Below, one piece after another: positions 1 through 9,442 of a stretch of DNA of 64,000 nt (its first letter is position 1; each line of letters begins with the position of its first letter). The notes under the pieces were generated by a model. The model worked only from the letters and a program-made list of their open reading frames with translations, was not told where the DNA came from and did not search any database. Both the position numbers and the translations under genes were made by a program. The DNA comes from Chloropicon primus (Eukaryota; Chlorophyta; Chloropicophyceae; Chloropicales; Chloropicaceae), in assembly GCA_023205875.1 (NCBI GenBank), contig CP060757.1, positions 248,001-312,000 on the forward strand, given 5' to 3'.

Positions 1-461
1 ATCTTCTTGCCTTCCTGGCAGATGCCCTTCGCCTCGTTCTCGAAGCGATTCTTTTTGCTCGAGACCTCAGCCTTGTCCCCATCATCCCCACGCTTGGTCT
101 TGGCCTTCTTGTTCTTCCTCTCTTCGATCTCGTGGCTCCTCTTCCCCGCAATGTCCTTCGCTTCTTGAGGCGCGAGGCTGCAACTTAGCAGGTGATTCCT
201 CATGCGGGTCACGTTGTGGCGGTACTGAGCGTTCTTGCAGTACTTGCACTTGAACTTCCTCTTCGGATTCTTCTCGTCCGAGGGCGAGTCATCCACGGGC
301 TCCCAATGGTCGTACACCCAAGACGCGGAGTCCTTCCTCTCGCCGTACTTTACCGACTTCATGGGCTCCTTGACCTTGATGCACTCGGGGGTGTCGGGCA
401 CCATGCCGACCTGATCCACTGGGTGAGGCTGTCCGGCCTCGTTCAGTCCCTCGGCCGCCAT
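1..461 (-). CDS. BED-type zinc finger protein (3' end beyond window)
   Basis: This reading frame runs from an ATG at 461 (context ATCATCATGGCGG) down to base 1 without a stop, so only the first ~153 residues are seen. At about residues 70-95 there is a C-x2-C pair (CKYC) followed by H-x4-C (HLLSC), with an aromatic Trp stretch (SWVYDHWEPV) about 25 residues before it. This is the layout of BED zinc fingers, which bind DNA and occur in transposase-derived and chromatin proteins. A strongly basic Lys/Arg stretch after the finger looks like a nuclear localisation signal. The rest, where a transposase or dimerisation domain might sit, lies outside the window, so domesticated transposase versus host factor cannot be decided. 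The family call rests on the Cys/His spacing only. Confidence 0.65.
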   Translation of the reverse strand, partial: MAAEGLNEAGQPHPVDQVGMVPDTPECIKVKEPMKSVKYGERKDSASWVYDHWEPVDDSPSDEKNPKRKFKCKYCKNAQYRHNVTRMRNHLLSCSLAPQEAKDIAGKRSHEIEERKNKKAKTKRGDDGDKAEVSSKKNRFENEAKGICQEGKK

Positions 462-2589
462 GATGATTGAGCGCTGCCCTGCAAGGTTTCCTCTACAAGG
501 TTTGCGGTACGCGTCGTGGTCGTCGTCGCCGTCCTCGCGCGCGACAACCCCAAAGTGAACAACACAAGAAAAACACTAGCAAGACAAACAAGACGCTTTC
601 GGTCAGCCAACCCAATTCACAAAGGCCTCGACGACTTCGTGCTGCTGTTGGTGCTGTTGTTGTTGGTGGTGGTGGTGGTGATGATGACGATGATGGCCAT
701 GACCCACGCCGCAAAGGGGAAAGGAAAACTTGACACCCGCAAAGCAAGGGAGGAGGGTCCTGCTCCGAATGGAGAGACGGCCGCGGCGGCTCGTCCTCCG
801 TCGGGTGCTCCCCGGGCCGCGCAATCCCCCCGATGGGAGGACCCTCGACCCCAGCGGCGCGATCCGATTGCCAATGATGGGCATCACCGGAGGGTTTGCA
901 CTCCGTGAGAGTTGCACTCGCGGGGGATGGGCCAGTCGATCCCTTTGGAGAGGCCTGAGGAGGAACGCGAGGCCTTCCCTCGAGGCATCGTTCCCGTCCC
1001 ACGACTCCACTGGTCCCTCCCCCCCTTCCCCTCCCTCCCCTTCCCAAACCCCTCCTCCCTCACTCCCAGCCACACCTCTCTCTCTCTCCCTCTCTCTCTC
1101 TCGTTGTTCGGTCGCTCGTGGCCTCGTCGGTCGCCCCTCAAGGCGCATCGTGTTCCTCGTCCCGTGTCTCTTCTCACGTTCCTCGTCCACCTCGTAACAC
1201 ACCTCGTCTCCGACCCCTTTTCCTACCTTCGTGTCCCGTCGTGGCCGCGGTTTGCCCTCTTACCTCTCAGTGTTCCCAAGCGCCAAGGCGATTGCGATCG
1301 CTCCCCTCACTGATCGCTGTCCTCAGCCAGCCACCTCGCGCAGGGGGTGGGAAATCTTGTAGACCACGGGGAGGAAATATTAACCCTAAAGGGGTGGAAC
1401 ATTTTACGAGTGACGTCACATTGGAGGACAACGAAATGACTTTTCCAAAGGTTATGGAAAGGAATTAACATGAAGAATACACATTGAGGGTGGTGTCGTA
1501 TGGGGGAAAGGGAAGATTTCTGCGTTCGGTCGTACGACGAATTTTGGTTCTTTGGCCTTGGCATGTGAGGTCCGTGGTGGTCACGAGGGGGTAGTAAGGG
1601 TTTACTACAAGGGAGGCAGGCCTGCGGCGGCTGGAGGGAAGGGAGCCCAAGAGCAAGAGGAGCACTGGCCCAGCGTCATCACAAACGGGGGGGAAGGAGG
1701 AGAGAGAGAGGGAGGGAGGGAAGGGAGAGTGTTTGCTTGCTTGCTTCTTGGCTTGTTCTTAACTTATCTGATCGGATTGCCTTTTCCAAGGGAGGGAGGG
1801 GGAAGAACTTTGTTTTCCTTAATTGCTTTCGAAGTGGAGTGAGATTGCCGTGACAGCATGGACGACGAGGTGGAGGTGTGGACACAATCGCAATTGCACA
1901 ATTACAATCGCAATTGTTGCAAAACTCAAGTTCAAAATCAGGGTTATACCTCGAGGTGTGACTGTGTCTCGTTCTCTCCTCCTCCTCTTCGATGCATGCT
2001 GCTGCTGATGATGATGCCTGCTGATGATTTATTCAAAACAAGAAAAGATTCCTTTTTTCAAAACGCCATTGGGACACGAGAGGCATAGAGTCTATAATAC
2101 TAACAGAGTCATGATTGGTCCCTCTCCTCTCCTCTCCTCCTCTCCTCTCCTCTCCTTCTCCCGCCCTCCCGCCCTCCCCTTGTTCCTCTTCCTCTTCCTC
2201 TTCGTCTTCTTCCTCGCGAGTCCAGCGTCTAATTAAGGAATTACGTGGAGCAAGCCCCGAACGAGGGCATCAATTAAGACAAAGAGCGACAAGGTCCAAA
2301 GGTCCAACACAGTCAGGGACTCCAGTGTCTTCACTCACGGAGAAGCCACATCCTTTCCTTCGTTACACTTTCCCTTGGGCCGAGGGTCCTCCCCCACGAT
2401 CTACATCCGTAACCGCGCGCAAGGTCTGTGCGAGTTCGACGGCAAAGGTCAACGACCCCCCGAGGTCGTACAAACCCTAACACACACACACAAGCTCCCC
2501 TCAGAGGGAAGAGCGCCCACGGAAGCACACTCCTTGTAACCTTTCCCTTGAGGTAAGGTTCCTCTCATCTTCATCCTTATCAGCAAGGC
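462..2589. other. Gene-poor intergenic region, 2.1 kb
   Basis: No convincing gene is seen on either strand; the long open frames are low-complexity or antisense. The region lies between two divergently transcribed genes (BED finger to the left, HMGB to the right). It holds a GTG/ATG triplet run near 660-695, a CT-rich microsatellite near 1073-1106, a TGACGTCA palindrome at 1411-1418, GA-rich patches around 1690-1730, a TCCTC-rich tract near 2117-2165 and a short CA run near 2480. It probably contains both promoters and 5' UTRs. Confidence 0.5.
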
Positions 2590-3565
2590 ATGGAGTCGTA
2601 CATACTCCCTGGCGAGGGTGGTGCAGAGCCTGTGAAGAAGACTCCGATGGTGGTGGATGCCAAGGAAGGGTCCTCGACGGCGGCCAAGAAGGCAACGGTG
2701 GCCAAGAAGACCACGGCGGGCAAGAAGGACAAGGCAGGTACAGGAGTGTACAACGCGGAAGGCAGGGTGAAGAAGAAGCCGGGAAGGAAGGCGAGGAAGT
2801 TCACGAGGACGGGGAGGAGGAGGCAGAACAAGGACCCCTGCGCGCCGCAGAGAGCGAGAACGGCTTTCAATTTCTTCATGAGTGACTTTCGAGTAAAGTA
2901 CTTGGTACGTACCAGCAAGCCCTTCCTAGATCACCGTGTCAGAGTTTAACCACCTTTTTTTTTTTGTTCTGTGCTTCTCTTCTTCGCACAACAGGCGGAG
3001 CACCCGGAGACGAAAGGCGTCATTGAGGTCACCAAGGCAGCCGCCTTGGCCTGGAAGGTCTTGAAGACGGAAGACAGGAAGGATTTCGACGACAAGGCCG
3101 CAGTGGAGAAGGAAAAGTACGCCAAGGCAAAGGCCGAGTACCTCGCAAACGCTGGCCCGGAGAAGTTCAAGCTCAAGATGAACCATGGAAAGCCGAAGAG
3201 GCCACCAACCTCTTACTTTCACTTCTTGGCCTACATGCGGAAAACACTGAGGGTAAGTTAAGTCCGCTTGCTCGCTCGCTTGCTTGCTTTTTGAGCGCGA
3301 AGAAACCAACCGAACGTGCTCTCTGTCTCTCTGTCTCTTGTCTCTCTGTCCCTCTGCACACACACAGAAACCGGATGGCTCGCCCCTCGAGGTGAAGGAG
3401 ATCAGCAAGAGGGCGGGAGAGAAGTGGAGGATGATGACCAAGGAGGAGAAGGCCCCGTACGAGACGCTCGCGGCAGAGGCCAAGGCGAAGTTCGACATGC
3501 TTCGACAACTGTCACCCGATGAGCTGGCTTTTGTGATGAAGAAGGAGCCCTACTACACTTTGTGA
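2590..3565 (+). CDS. HMGB-type protein with two HMG boxes
   Basis: Three exons (2590-2904, 2995-3252, 3368-3565), all with GT..AG boundaries in phase 0, give 256 residues. Residues 1-80 are a Lys/Ala-rich histone-H1-like tail. HMG box A spans about 82-155 (ARTAFNFFMSDFR, then ALAWKVLKTEDRKDF). Box B spans about 172-240 (PKRPPTSYFHFLAYMR, then AGEKWRMMTKEEKAPY). Each has the aromatic and basic residues of sequence-independent DNA-bending HMG boxes. Both introns cut inside a box, so splicing is needed to complete either. The acidic C-tail of animal HMGB1 is absent. Likely an abundant chromatin architectural protein; an organellar TFAM-like role is possible but there is no clear presequence. TGTAA lies at 3597-3601, 32 nt after the stop. 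Confidence 0.85.
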
Positions 3566-4086
3566 GTATGTTTCCTTTCCACCCACCATGCAATTTTGTA
3601 AAGAAGCTCGATGCTATGCTACATTAGACCTTAAGCGATTGCTCCTCCTTTCTGCAACCAAAGTGTTCGCCTTTCGTGGCCATGAGGAGGACCCGCGATG
3701 TGATCGACCGACCAAGCGTAGTCCCATCCCCGTGGAAGGGTTGAAGAGAGAGAGACAGAGAGAGGAGGAAAACGAGGACACCCCTCTTGCCAAGAGAAGA
3801 GTACTCTCTCACCATCATCTACCGTATCCCTCCTCCTCGAGGAGATCGATCGATCGCCCTTTCAGCCTCTCCGGGTTGGAGAGGGGAAACGGAAACAGAG
3901 GGAGGATGAGGCGAGAGAGCGAGGGTCATTGCTTCCCTCCATCCTCCATCCTGATCCTCCTGATCCCCTCACCAACCCTCGTACACCATCCCTATCCATC
4001 ATCTTCATCTCCCTCCTCGAGGAGATCGATGATCGAGCCTCACGAGGCGAGGGGAAACAGAGTGGAGGAGAGGGCAGGGCAGAGGG
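3566..4086. other. Intergenic region between HMGB and the SWIB gene
   Basis: It carries the HMGB 3' end (TGTAA at 3597-3601) and the promoter and 5' UTR of the SWIB gene. A short phrase built around TCCTCGAGGAGATCGATC occurs near 3835 and again near 4014, so part of the region is locally duplicated. No coding sequence is supported. Confidence 0.4.
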
Positions 4087-5088
4087 ATGATGCTTGACGC
4101 GGCGGGGTCTGGGAAGGAGGGAGAAGAGGTGAAGGACGATAAGGACCTTCCTTCGTCTGAGACGGAAAGGATTCTCGACAGGTTGAGAGAGATATTGAAA
4201 GCAAGCGACCTGGAGAAGACCACCGGGAAGAGTTTGAGAAGGCAACTGGAGTCCGAACTCGGGAAGGATCTCAGCGCTTACAAGCCTCTGATCAAGGAAG
4301 AGATACGCAAGTACCTCGAGGGAGAGAAGGTACGACAGAGCCAAGAGTCTCAGCTGCTGCAGGTGAACCTGACGCAAGAGGATCCTGCGGCGAAGCAGCC
4401 GCAGCAGCAGCAGCAGAAGGGAACTAAGGGAGGCTATGGTTCGTTGCTTTCGCCTCAGCTGTCGGAATTCCTCGGGGGACCCACGGAGATGGCAAGGACG
4501 CAGGTGGTGAAGAAGCTTTGGGAATACATCAAGGGCAACAACTTGCAAAATGCTTCGGACAAGAGGAAGATTGATTTGGATGACAACCTGTCCAAGCTTT
4601 TCAAAGCCCCTCTGACCATGTTCAACATGAACAAGCAGCTGTCGAGGCACTGCAAGACGGATGACAGGGCCAAGACAAAAGAATCGAAGCCGAAGACGCC
4701 GAAGAAGCTGAAGACGGCTGGCAAGAAGTCGGGAGTGAAGAAGACCAAGGCCAAGGCGAAGAAGGCTGGAGGGAAGTCGTCGAAGCAGCCAAAGGCGGAG
4801 GGAGAGAAGAAGAGGGGAGGGGGGGGCTTTGGCAACGTCCACGTGCTGGAGCCGCTGGCCTCCTTCTTGGGGACGACAGAGACCCAAAGGACTGAAATTG
4901 TGAAGAAGGTTTGGGACTACATCAAGGCGAACAACTGCAAGGATCCGAATGACGGGCGGAATATCATACCAGACGAAACGTTGGGCAAGTTTCTCACCGC
5001 TCCCGTGAACATGTTCAGCATGCAGAAGCAGCTCAGTGCGTACTTGCAAAAAATTCCAAAGGCTCCGAAGGTGGAGTCCAAGAGCTGA
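4087..5088 (+). CDS. DEK_C plus double SWIB/MDM2 domain protein
   Basis: Single exon, 333 residues. Residues 25-82 resemble the DEK C-terminal helical domain (ILDRLREILKASDLEKTT, then LIKEEIRKYLEGE). Two SWIB domains follow, at about 117-190 (LSEFLGGPTEMARTQVVKK, WEYIKGNNLQ) and 253-330 (LASFLGTTETQRTEIVKK, WDYIKANNCK), separated by a very basic Lys/Ala/Gly linker at ~195-250. DEK_C-SWIB-SWIB is a known plant/algal architecture for chromatin-associated proteins related to the BAF60/SWP73 SWIB fold. The two SWIB copies are clearly similar, so they probably arose by internal duplication. Start is ATG 4087; a second in-frame ATG follows at once (4090). No transit peptide is visible, so a nuclear location is likely. 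Confidence 0.88.
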   Translation: MMLDAAGSGKEGEEVKDDKDLPSSETERILDRLREILKASDLEKTTGKSLRRQLESELGKDLSAYKPLIKEEIRKYLEGEKVRQSQESQLLQVNLTQEDPAAKQPQQQQQKGTKGGYGSLLSPQLSEFLGGPTEMARTQVVKKLWEYIKGNNLQNASDKRKIDLDDNLSKLFKAPLTMFNMNKQLSRHCKTDDRAKTKESKPKTPKKLKTAGKKSGVKKTKAKAKKAGGKSSKQPKAEGEKKRGGGGFGNVHVLEPLASFLGTTETQRTEIVKKVWDYIKANNCKDPNDGRNIIPDETLGKFLTAPVNMFSMQKQLSAYLQKIPKAPKVESKS

Positions 5089-5233
5089 CCTTTCGCGCGG
5101 ACTGTAGTGAGAGCCCTGGTGGTCCTTCAGAGGGACTGGGGCGAGAAGAGAAAAGCGTTTAGGAAAAAAAAAGTCGGGAATCGTTATGATTAGATATCTT
5201 GTTTGCTGTTTCACCCGTCCCTCGCCCTTTGGC

Positions 5234-6505
5234 TCAAGCAGCGTCCATCAGATCGAGCAGATCATCGTCCCCCTCGTCCTCCCCGGGCCCCGCAGAACCT
5301 CCGCCCAGATCCAAGTCCTCCACCACCTTCTCGAGGTTCCTTCTGGGGGACACGAGCTTGGTCTCCAGCACTATGTCTTGCACGAGCTTGACAGCAGCCA
5401 TGGGATCAGCTGTTTTGCCGTCCTCCCCGTCACTCTGCTCGTCCACGTCGATGCTGTCAGCAAAAATGCTCAATTTGCTGGGCGCCACGATGTCGGCCTT
5501 GCTCCTCGTGGCTCCGATCATGGCCGCGAGAGAGTTAAGTTCCTTCCCCCCATCCAAGTTGGAGGAAGAAGTCGGGGTCGATAACCCTTGGTCCTTTGGC
5601 ACGCTCAGCGCTGGCCGTGGCAGCTTGTCGCCCAGCAACGCCCTTGGGGTAGCAGCCCCAAACGGATCAGCTGCCTTCGTCATCGGCGAAGTGCCCGGAC
5701 TTGGAGTGGGGGCCGGGGCTATCCCCCTCGGCGACGTCATAGGTGATGGCGTCGGTGGATTGTAGTGGTCCTTGTCGTATATGTTACAAATCAGCTCATC
5801 CCGTGCCACGATCATTCTCTTCTTGTAAGCCGGCAGGTTGAGCTGAGCCGTCGACGTTCTCTTCTGCCCTTCCTTGAGCACCTGAAACCTCTTCACAACC
5901 GTGCCGCCGACCTCGTCGATGCCCTTCTGCTTGTTGAAGCTCGCGAGGCTCCCGTTTGGGGACTGAAACTTTGTGTTCATCAGCAGAGTTATCTTGACCC
6001 TCTTTCCCTTGAAGAACTCCAGCAGGTTTTGCCTCAAGGCAAGCCAGTCAGAGGCAGAGAGAGATTCTGCAACAGCAGTGAACTTGCCCATCGAGGTATT
6101 AAAGTCTTTCAGCTTGATCAGGTTGGGCACGAGGTCCTGGATCGTCTCGATGTGCTTCTTCGTCAAGGCCCAGAGCATAGACGGCTTGGAGCACGTCAAA
6201 AGCTGGTGCTTGAACACCATCTGAGTAAGGTCGTACAACTTGTTCATGCTGGTGACGTTCAGCTTTATCAGGGAAGAGTGCACGATCTTCTCGAGCACAG
6301 ATCGTGTTGATTCCGAGGTGTACAAGTCCTGGGGCGTGATGACCTGATCCCAAAGGCTCTCGCTGAACAGGACCGCACAGATGTCTCCCAGTATCCTCTG
6401 TGCTTTGGTGATAGGAATATTTTGGTCCCTCAACCTCTGGTCTATCACGTAGATGGTCTGGGCACCAAGATTCGTCAAAAGAAAGGGCACACCGTAGAGC
6501 GACAT
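5234..6505 (-). CDS. OSCP1: OSCP1 family protein (organic solute carrier partner 1)
   Basis: Single exon, 423 residues from ATG 6505 (MSLYGVPFLLTNLGAQ). The first ~200 residues match the family closely: LGAQTIYVIDQRLRDQNIP, then a conserved run SSLIKLNVTSMNKLYDLTQM and KHIETI. The C-terminal ~170 residues are Pro/Ser/Ala-rich and end acidic (DEGDDDLLDLMDAA), more divergent than animal OSCP1. The family occurs mainly in ciliated eukaryotes; in animals it has been linked to organic solute transport and found at cilia and in cytoplasm, and its molecular role is unclear. The next gene upstream on the same strand encodes a BBS-type chaperonin-like protein, another cilium-linked family. A GTG-started extension to 6574 is open but not conserved. 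Confidence 0.8.
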   Translation of the reverse strand: MSLYGVPFLLTNLGAQTIYVIDQRLRDQNIPITKAQRILGDICAVLFSESLWDQVITPQDLYTSESTRSVLEKIVHSSLIKLNVTSMNKLYDLTQMVFKHQLLTCSKPSMLWALTKKHIETIQDLVPNLIKLKDFNTSMGKFTAVAESLSASDWLALRQNLLEFFKGKRVKITLLMNTKFQSPNGSLASFNKQKGIDEVGGTVVKRFQVLKEGQKRTSTAQLNLPAYKKRMIVARDELICNIYDKDHYNPPTPSPMTSPRGIAPAPTPSPGTSPMTKAADPFGAATPRALLGDKLPRPALSVPKDQGLSTPTSSSNLDGGKELNSLAAMIGATRSKADIVAPSKLSIFADSIDVDEQSDGEDGKTADPMAAVKLVQDIVLETKLVSPRRNLEKVVEDLDLGGGSAGPGEDEGDDDLLDLMDAA

Positions 6506-6698
6506 GGTTGAGTCTCCTCCCCTTCCCCACCTCTTTCGACAAGGGATGGACTCCTGGCACTGGACCCACTGCAAGACCCTGCCTTGGGCTCCAACCCTTT
6601 CACTCAGTGAATGTCAATGCGAATGCGATGTGATTGAGATTGCGCAATCTTTTGGAAGTTTGAAGTTTGTGGAAGAGGGATGACATCGGTTACACAAG

Positions 6699-8663
6699 TT
6701 AAGGAAGGACTTTGTTTGTCAAGGTCATTCCTGTCGAGAGGAGAGCTGCAAGGATCTCAAGGACTCTTCGCATCCCGCAGATCCTCTCATGGTAGCCATC
6801 AAAGTGAAGAAAACCGGGTGCTTGTTGATTCGCCGGGCCGACGACGTGACGATCGGGCGATGACAAATGCAGCAACTCTTCGAACGATTGGATGAAGCTG
6901 GCTATCACGAGAGGTTCCAAAATGCGCGCACGCTCACTCCTTGCCCTTCGCCTCCCCCTGAGCTCGCTGATTATCGTTCTCTCGAGCGCCCCTGCTCCCG
7001 GAAGGAAGCCGTGGACAAGACAGTGCATGGCCTTGCTCACTAACTTTTTCACTTCCGACGCGACAGCTTCGCACGTGTCGCTCAGCATGGAGGTCACGAA
7101 GAGGGTCAGCGTCGAATCGTCCCCAAAGGATTCGGTCCCCGGGACCTCGGTCCTTAGGGCAAGAAAGAACTCGTCGTTGGCCATGAGACGGTGTTGTCCC
7201 TTCTCGGAGGCGCCCGCATAGGAAGTGGAGCAGTGGGGCGAAATAGCCCCGTGGCACTTCATGAGACCTGCTTCCACGTGGCTCACATTCTCTCCCCGCA
7301 CCGCGAACAAGTCTGCGGCCACAAAGGTCTTCGTGTGCTTGCCCAGTCGATAGATTGTCTGCGAACCCAGCCCGGAAATGACAAGAAGTCCTTGCGAGCT
7401 GAGCTCTGTCTGAATACGGGAGTCTACCGATCCTTCGATGAGCAGAAGAGACACATTCCACTTTGCTTTCAGACATCGCTTGCAGTAGTCTTTGAATGCC
7501 GCGAACGCTTCCTCCTTCTGCCTAAGGAGGTCCTTCGCAGTCCAGTTCGAGTCCCCGCCAAGCGGCTCGACCTCCTCATTCTCGCGGTTGTTGCGGAGGA
7601 CTGCCATTTCTAACGCCACGGGCAGCAGGCTCCCGGCCATCACAACAGCCGCCACCTTCTGATACTTTTGGCTCCCCCTTGGATCACAAACAAGGTCGTG
7701 GACAGGCAGGCAGGTGCTGACCGATGCCATCTCTGACCATTTCGAGACGTGAAGAAGGAAGCCTGGCATGGCAAAGCTGCATCCTTCCTCGGGGCCCGTG
7801 ACTTGGACGACTTCCAAGTGTTGATTCGCCCATTCTCCCTTCAGTCTCAGGCCCGCAGACGCAGTGAGGTGGTCCATACCCACCCTGCCCATGCTCGGGC
7901 CGCCGAGCAGCAGCACGAGCAGACACTCCTGAGAGAGTCTTTCGACCACACCCGGTCCGCTCCCCTCGTCCTCGTGGCCCTCGTACAGGGACTTGCAAAT
8001 CTTGGTGAGGACCTCGCCCAAGCGCTCCAAGTCGCCCCCCTCTGCCTCCCTGCTGGGGCCACCACCGGATGCCTCGTCGTCGAAAAACCACGAGACCTCC
8101 TCGTCGTCAACGAAGACTCCCTCCTCCCTAGTTTTGGCCCCAGCCCAAATGGTCTGAAACCTCTCGACGTCGCCCGCACCCCTCCTGCAACCTTGTGCAG
8201 CTGCGATACATGCTTCACCCATCGCGAGCACCGCAGTTTTGATCTCGTGCATCGAGAATTGCTGAAGCACCTCCTCTCGCAGCACGTTCCTTTGGAGCTT
8301 GGCGTGCAGGGACAGGGCCAGCGCCACCGCCCAAGTGACCCCGCAGTTGCACCTTGCCGAAGAGGAGGAGGAGGAGGGCAGAAGATACATACACACACGC
8401 AATGGAGTGAGCGAGTGAGTGAGGACGTGAACGATGGACTTTACTTACGATTCCCTGGCTAGCTCCTTCGTTATGCAGCCGAGAACTGTCGAAGCAAGGC
8501 CCTCGGGAGTGGAGGACTGGAGGACCTTGCTCGCGTCTTTTGTCCACTCAAAGGTCTCCGTTCCGTTTCTATTCTCTCCCACGAATTTGCTCCCGCGGTA
8601 TCTCGGCGGCCCCAGGAGCGAGGACAAGCTCGACACCAGGGCCGACGCCCCAACTTCCTCCAT
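6699..8663 (-). CDS. BBS-type group II chaperonin-like protein (MKKS/BBS10/BBS12 class)
   Basis: Two exons, 8663-8449 and 8352-6699, joined in phase 2 across a 96-bp GTAAGT..CAAG intron, give about 621 residues. The N-terminus (LVSSLSSLLGPPRYRGSKF) resembles the CCT/thermosome equatorial region. Late in the protein GFLPGAGALE matches the chaperonin VPGGGAxE motif, and GLGSQTIYRLGKHT sits where CCT subunits have an apical-to-equatorial 'ArIAKAT' element. The ATPase motif GDGTT is replaced by a CNCGVTW segment, so ATP hydrolysis is unlikely. That combination is typical of the BBS6/BBS10/BBS12 relatives, which help assemble the BBSome. Which of the three is unclear from sequence alone. ATG 8663 is the first in-frame ATG; an open GTG-started extension to 8699 exists. 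Confidence 0.6.
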
Positions 8664-9442
8664 CCGAACAGTGTACCAGACCCGACCCGACCACCGCACG
8701 TCCTCTCCTCGTTTTGACGCGCACTAGCACTCGGGCAAAGAGCGGTTTAGGTCGTCTCCCGTCGTCCAAAGATCACCAGACGATCCTTCAGATGATTCCC
8801 CCGGCCTCCCTCACCCCCTGAGTGCCATGCTCCACCACTACCCCCACCCCTGTGGGATGAACCCAAGGTTCTCTTCAAGATCATTCAAATCCCTTCCGTT
8901 TCCTCAATCCTGCGCCGTTTGGCTCAAGTGAGCGCTCTATCGAGAGATCGCGACACGATCTTTCAGATTATTGGCGTGCATTGACCCTGGTCACCCCCCT
9001 CTTCCCCGTCACCGCGCCATCATACTCCCCCTCGAGCACGCTCCTTCCTACCCTTGGGATCAGTGCCCACAACTGATGAGTCATGGCAACATTTCTGAAA
9101 TTAAATTCTAATTCCATTATGCACGTTCTCTACTCTGAGATGACTTCATATTTAAAATATTCCCAATATTTCCATCACAATTGGTGGATCAAATCGATGG
9201 ATAGAAAATCTGATCCACTAGCGATTGGCCTGGAGGACAGGCCGAGGAACGAGGGGAAGCAGAGCGCGGTCGTGTCGATTACGAAGCCTTTTGGGGTATT
9301 GTCGCCTTCCTCTCGTTTTCCTCTTTCGATAGAGCCGTCGCTGGAAAGAAACGGCGCCGTGGTGAGGATTTGAGGGCGAGGAAGAGGTTTGGCATCGAGG
9401 CAGAGGGAGGGGGAGAGGGCGAGGAGGGAGGGAGGGGTCGGG
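8664..9442. promoter_or_regulatory. Divergent intergenic region with AT-rich core
   Basis: The region separates two divergently transcribed genes (BBS-like chaperonin on minus, DUF1997-like on plus). It includes an unusually AT-rich stretch at about 9083-9215 with TTTAAA and AATATT palindromes, a 28-bp imperfect direct repeat (8770-8797 and 8945-8972, 5 mismatches), and the 47-bp element at 9321-9367 listed separately. No gene is seen. It probably contains both core promoters (inference). Confidence 0.5.
9321..9367 (+). promoter_or_regulatory. Copy 1 of a 47-bp dispersed upstream element
   Basis: These 47 bp match 43023-43069 at 41 positions with no gap. The element begins with an imperfect palindrome (CTCTTTCGATAGAG) and ends with GAAACGGCGCCGTGGTGAGG. 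It ends 76 bp before the ATG of the downstream gene; copy 2 ends 100 bp before the ATG of the SDR gene, in the same orientation. The flanks are not related. A promoter or 5' UTR element is the simplest reading; function is unknown. Confidence 0.5.

Noticed and set aside
603-1202. Minus-strand frame with a poly-His/poly-Gln stretch
   Set aside because: The run comes from GTG/ATG/TTG triplet repeats. The frame has no start in a good context and no domain.
1381-1395. CCCTAAA-like string suggesting a telomere repeat
   Set aside because: Only one unit is present; a telomere tract would need many in tandem.
1411-1418. TGACGTCA palindrome (CRE/bZIP-like)
   Set aside because: An 8-bp palindrome is expected by chance in 64 kb and it lies far from either start codon.
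3588-4097. Plus-strand frame upstream of the SWIB gene
   Set aside because: Low-complexity Arg/Ser/Pro sequence with no domain; it overlaps the start of the real gene in another frame.
3862-5214. A 450-codon minus-strand open frame
   Set aside because: Antisense to the DEK_C/SWIB gene; Leu/Arg-rich with no recognisable family.
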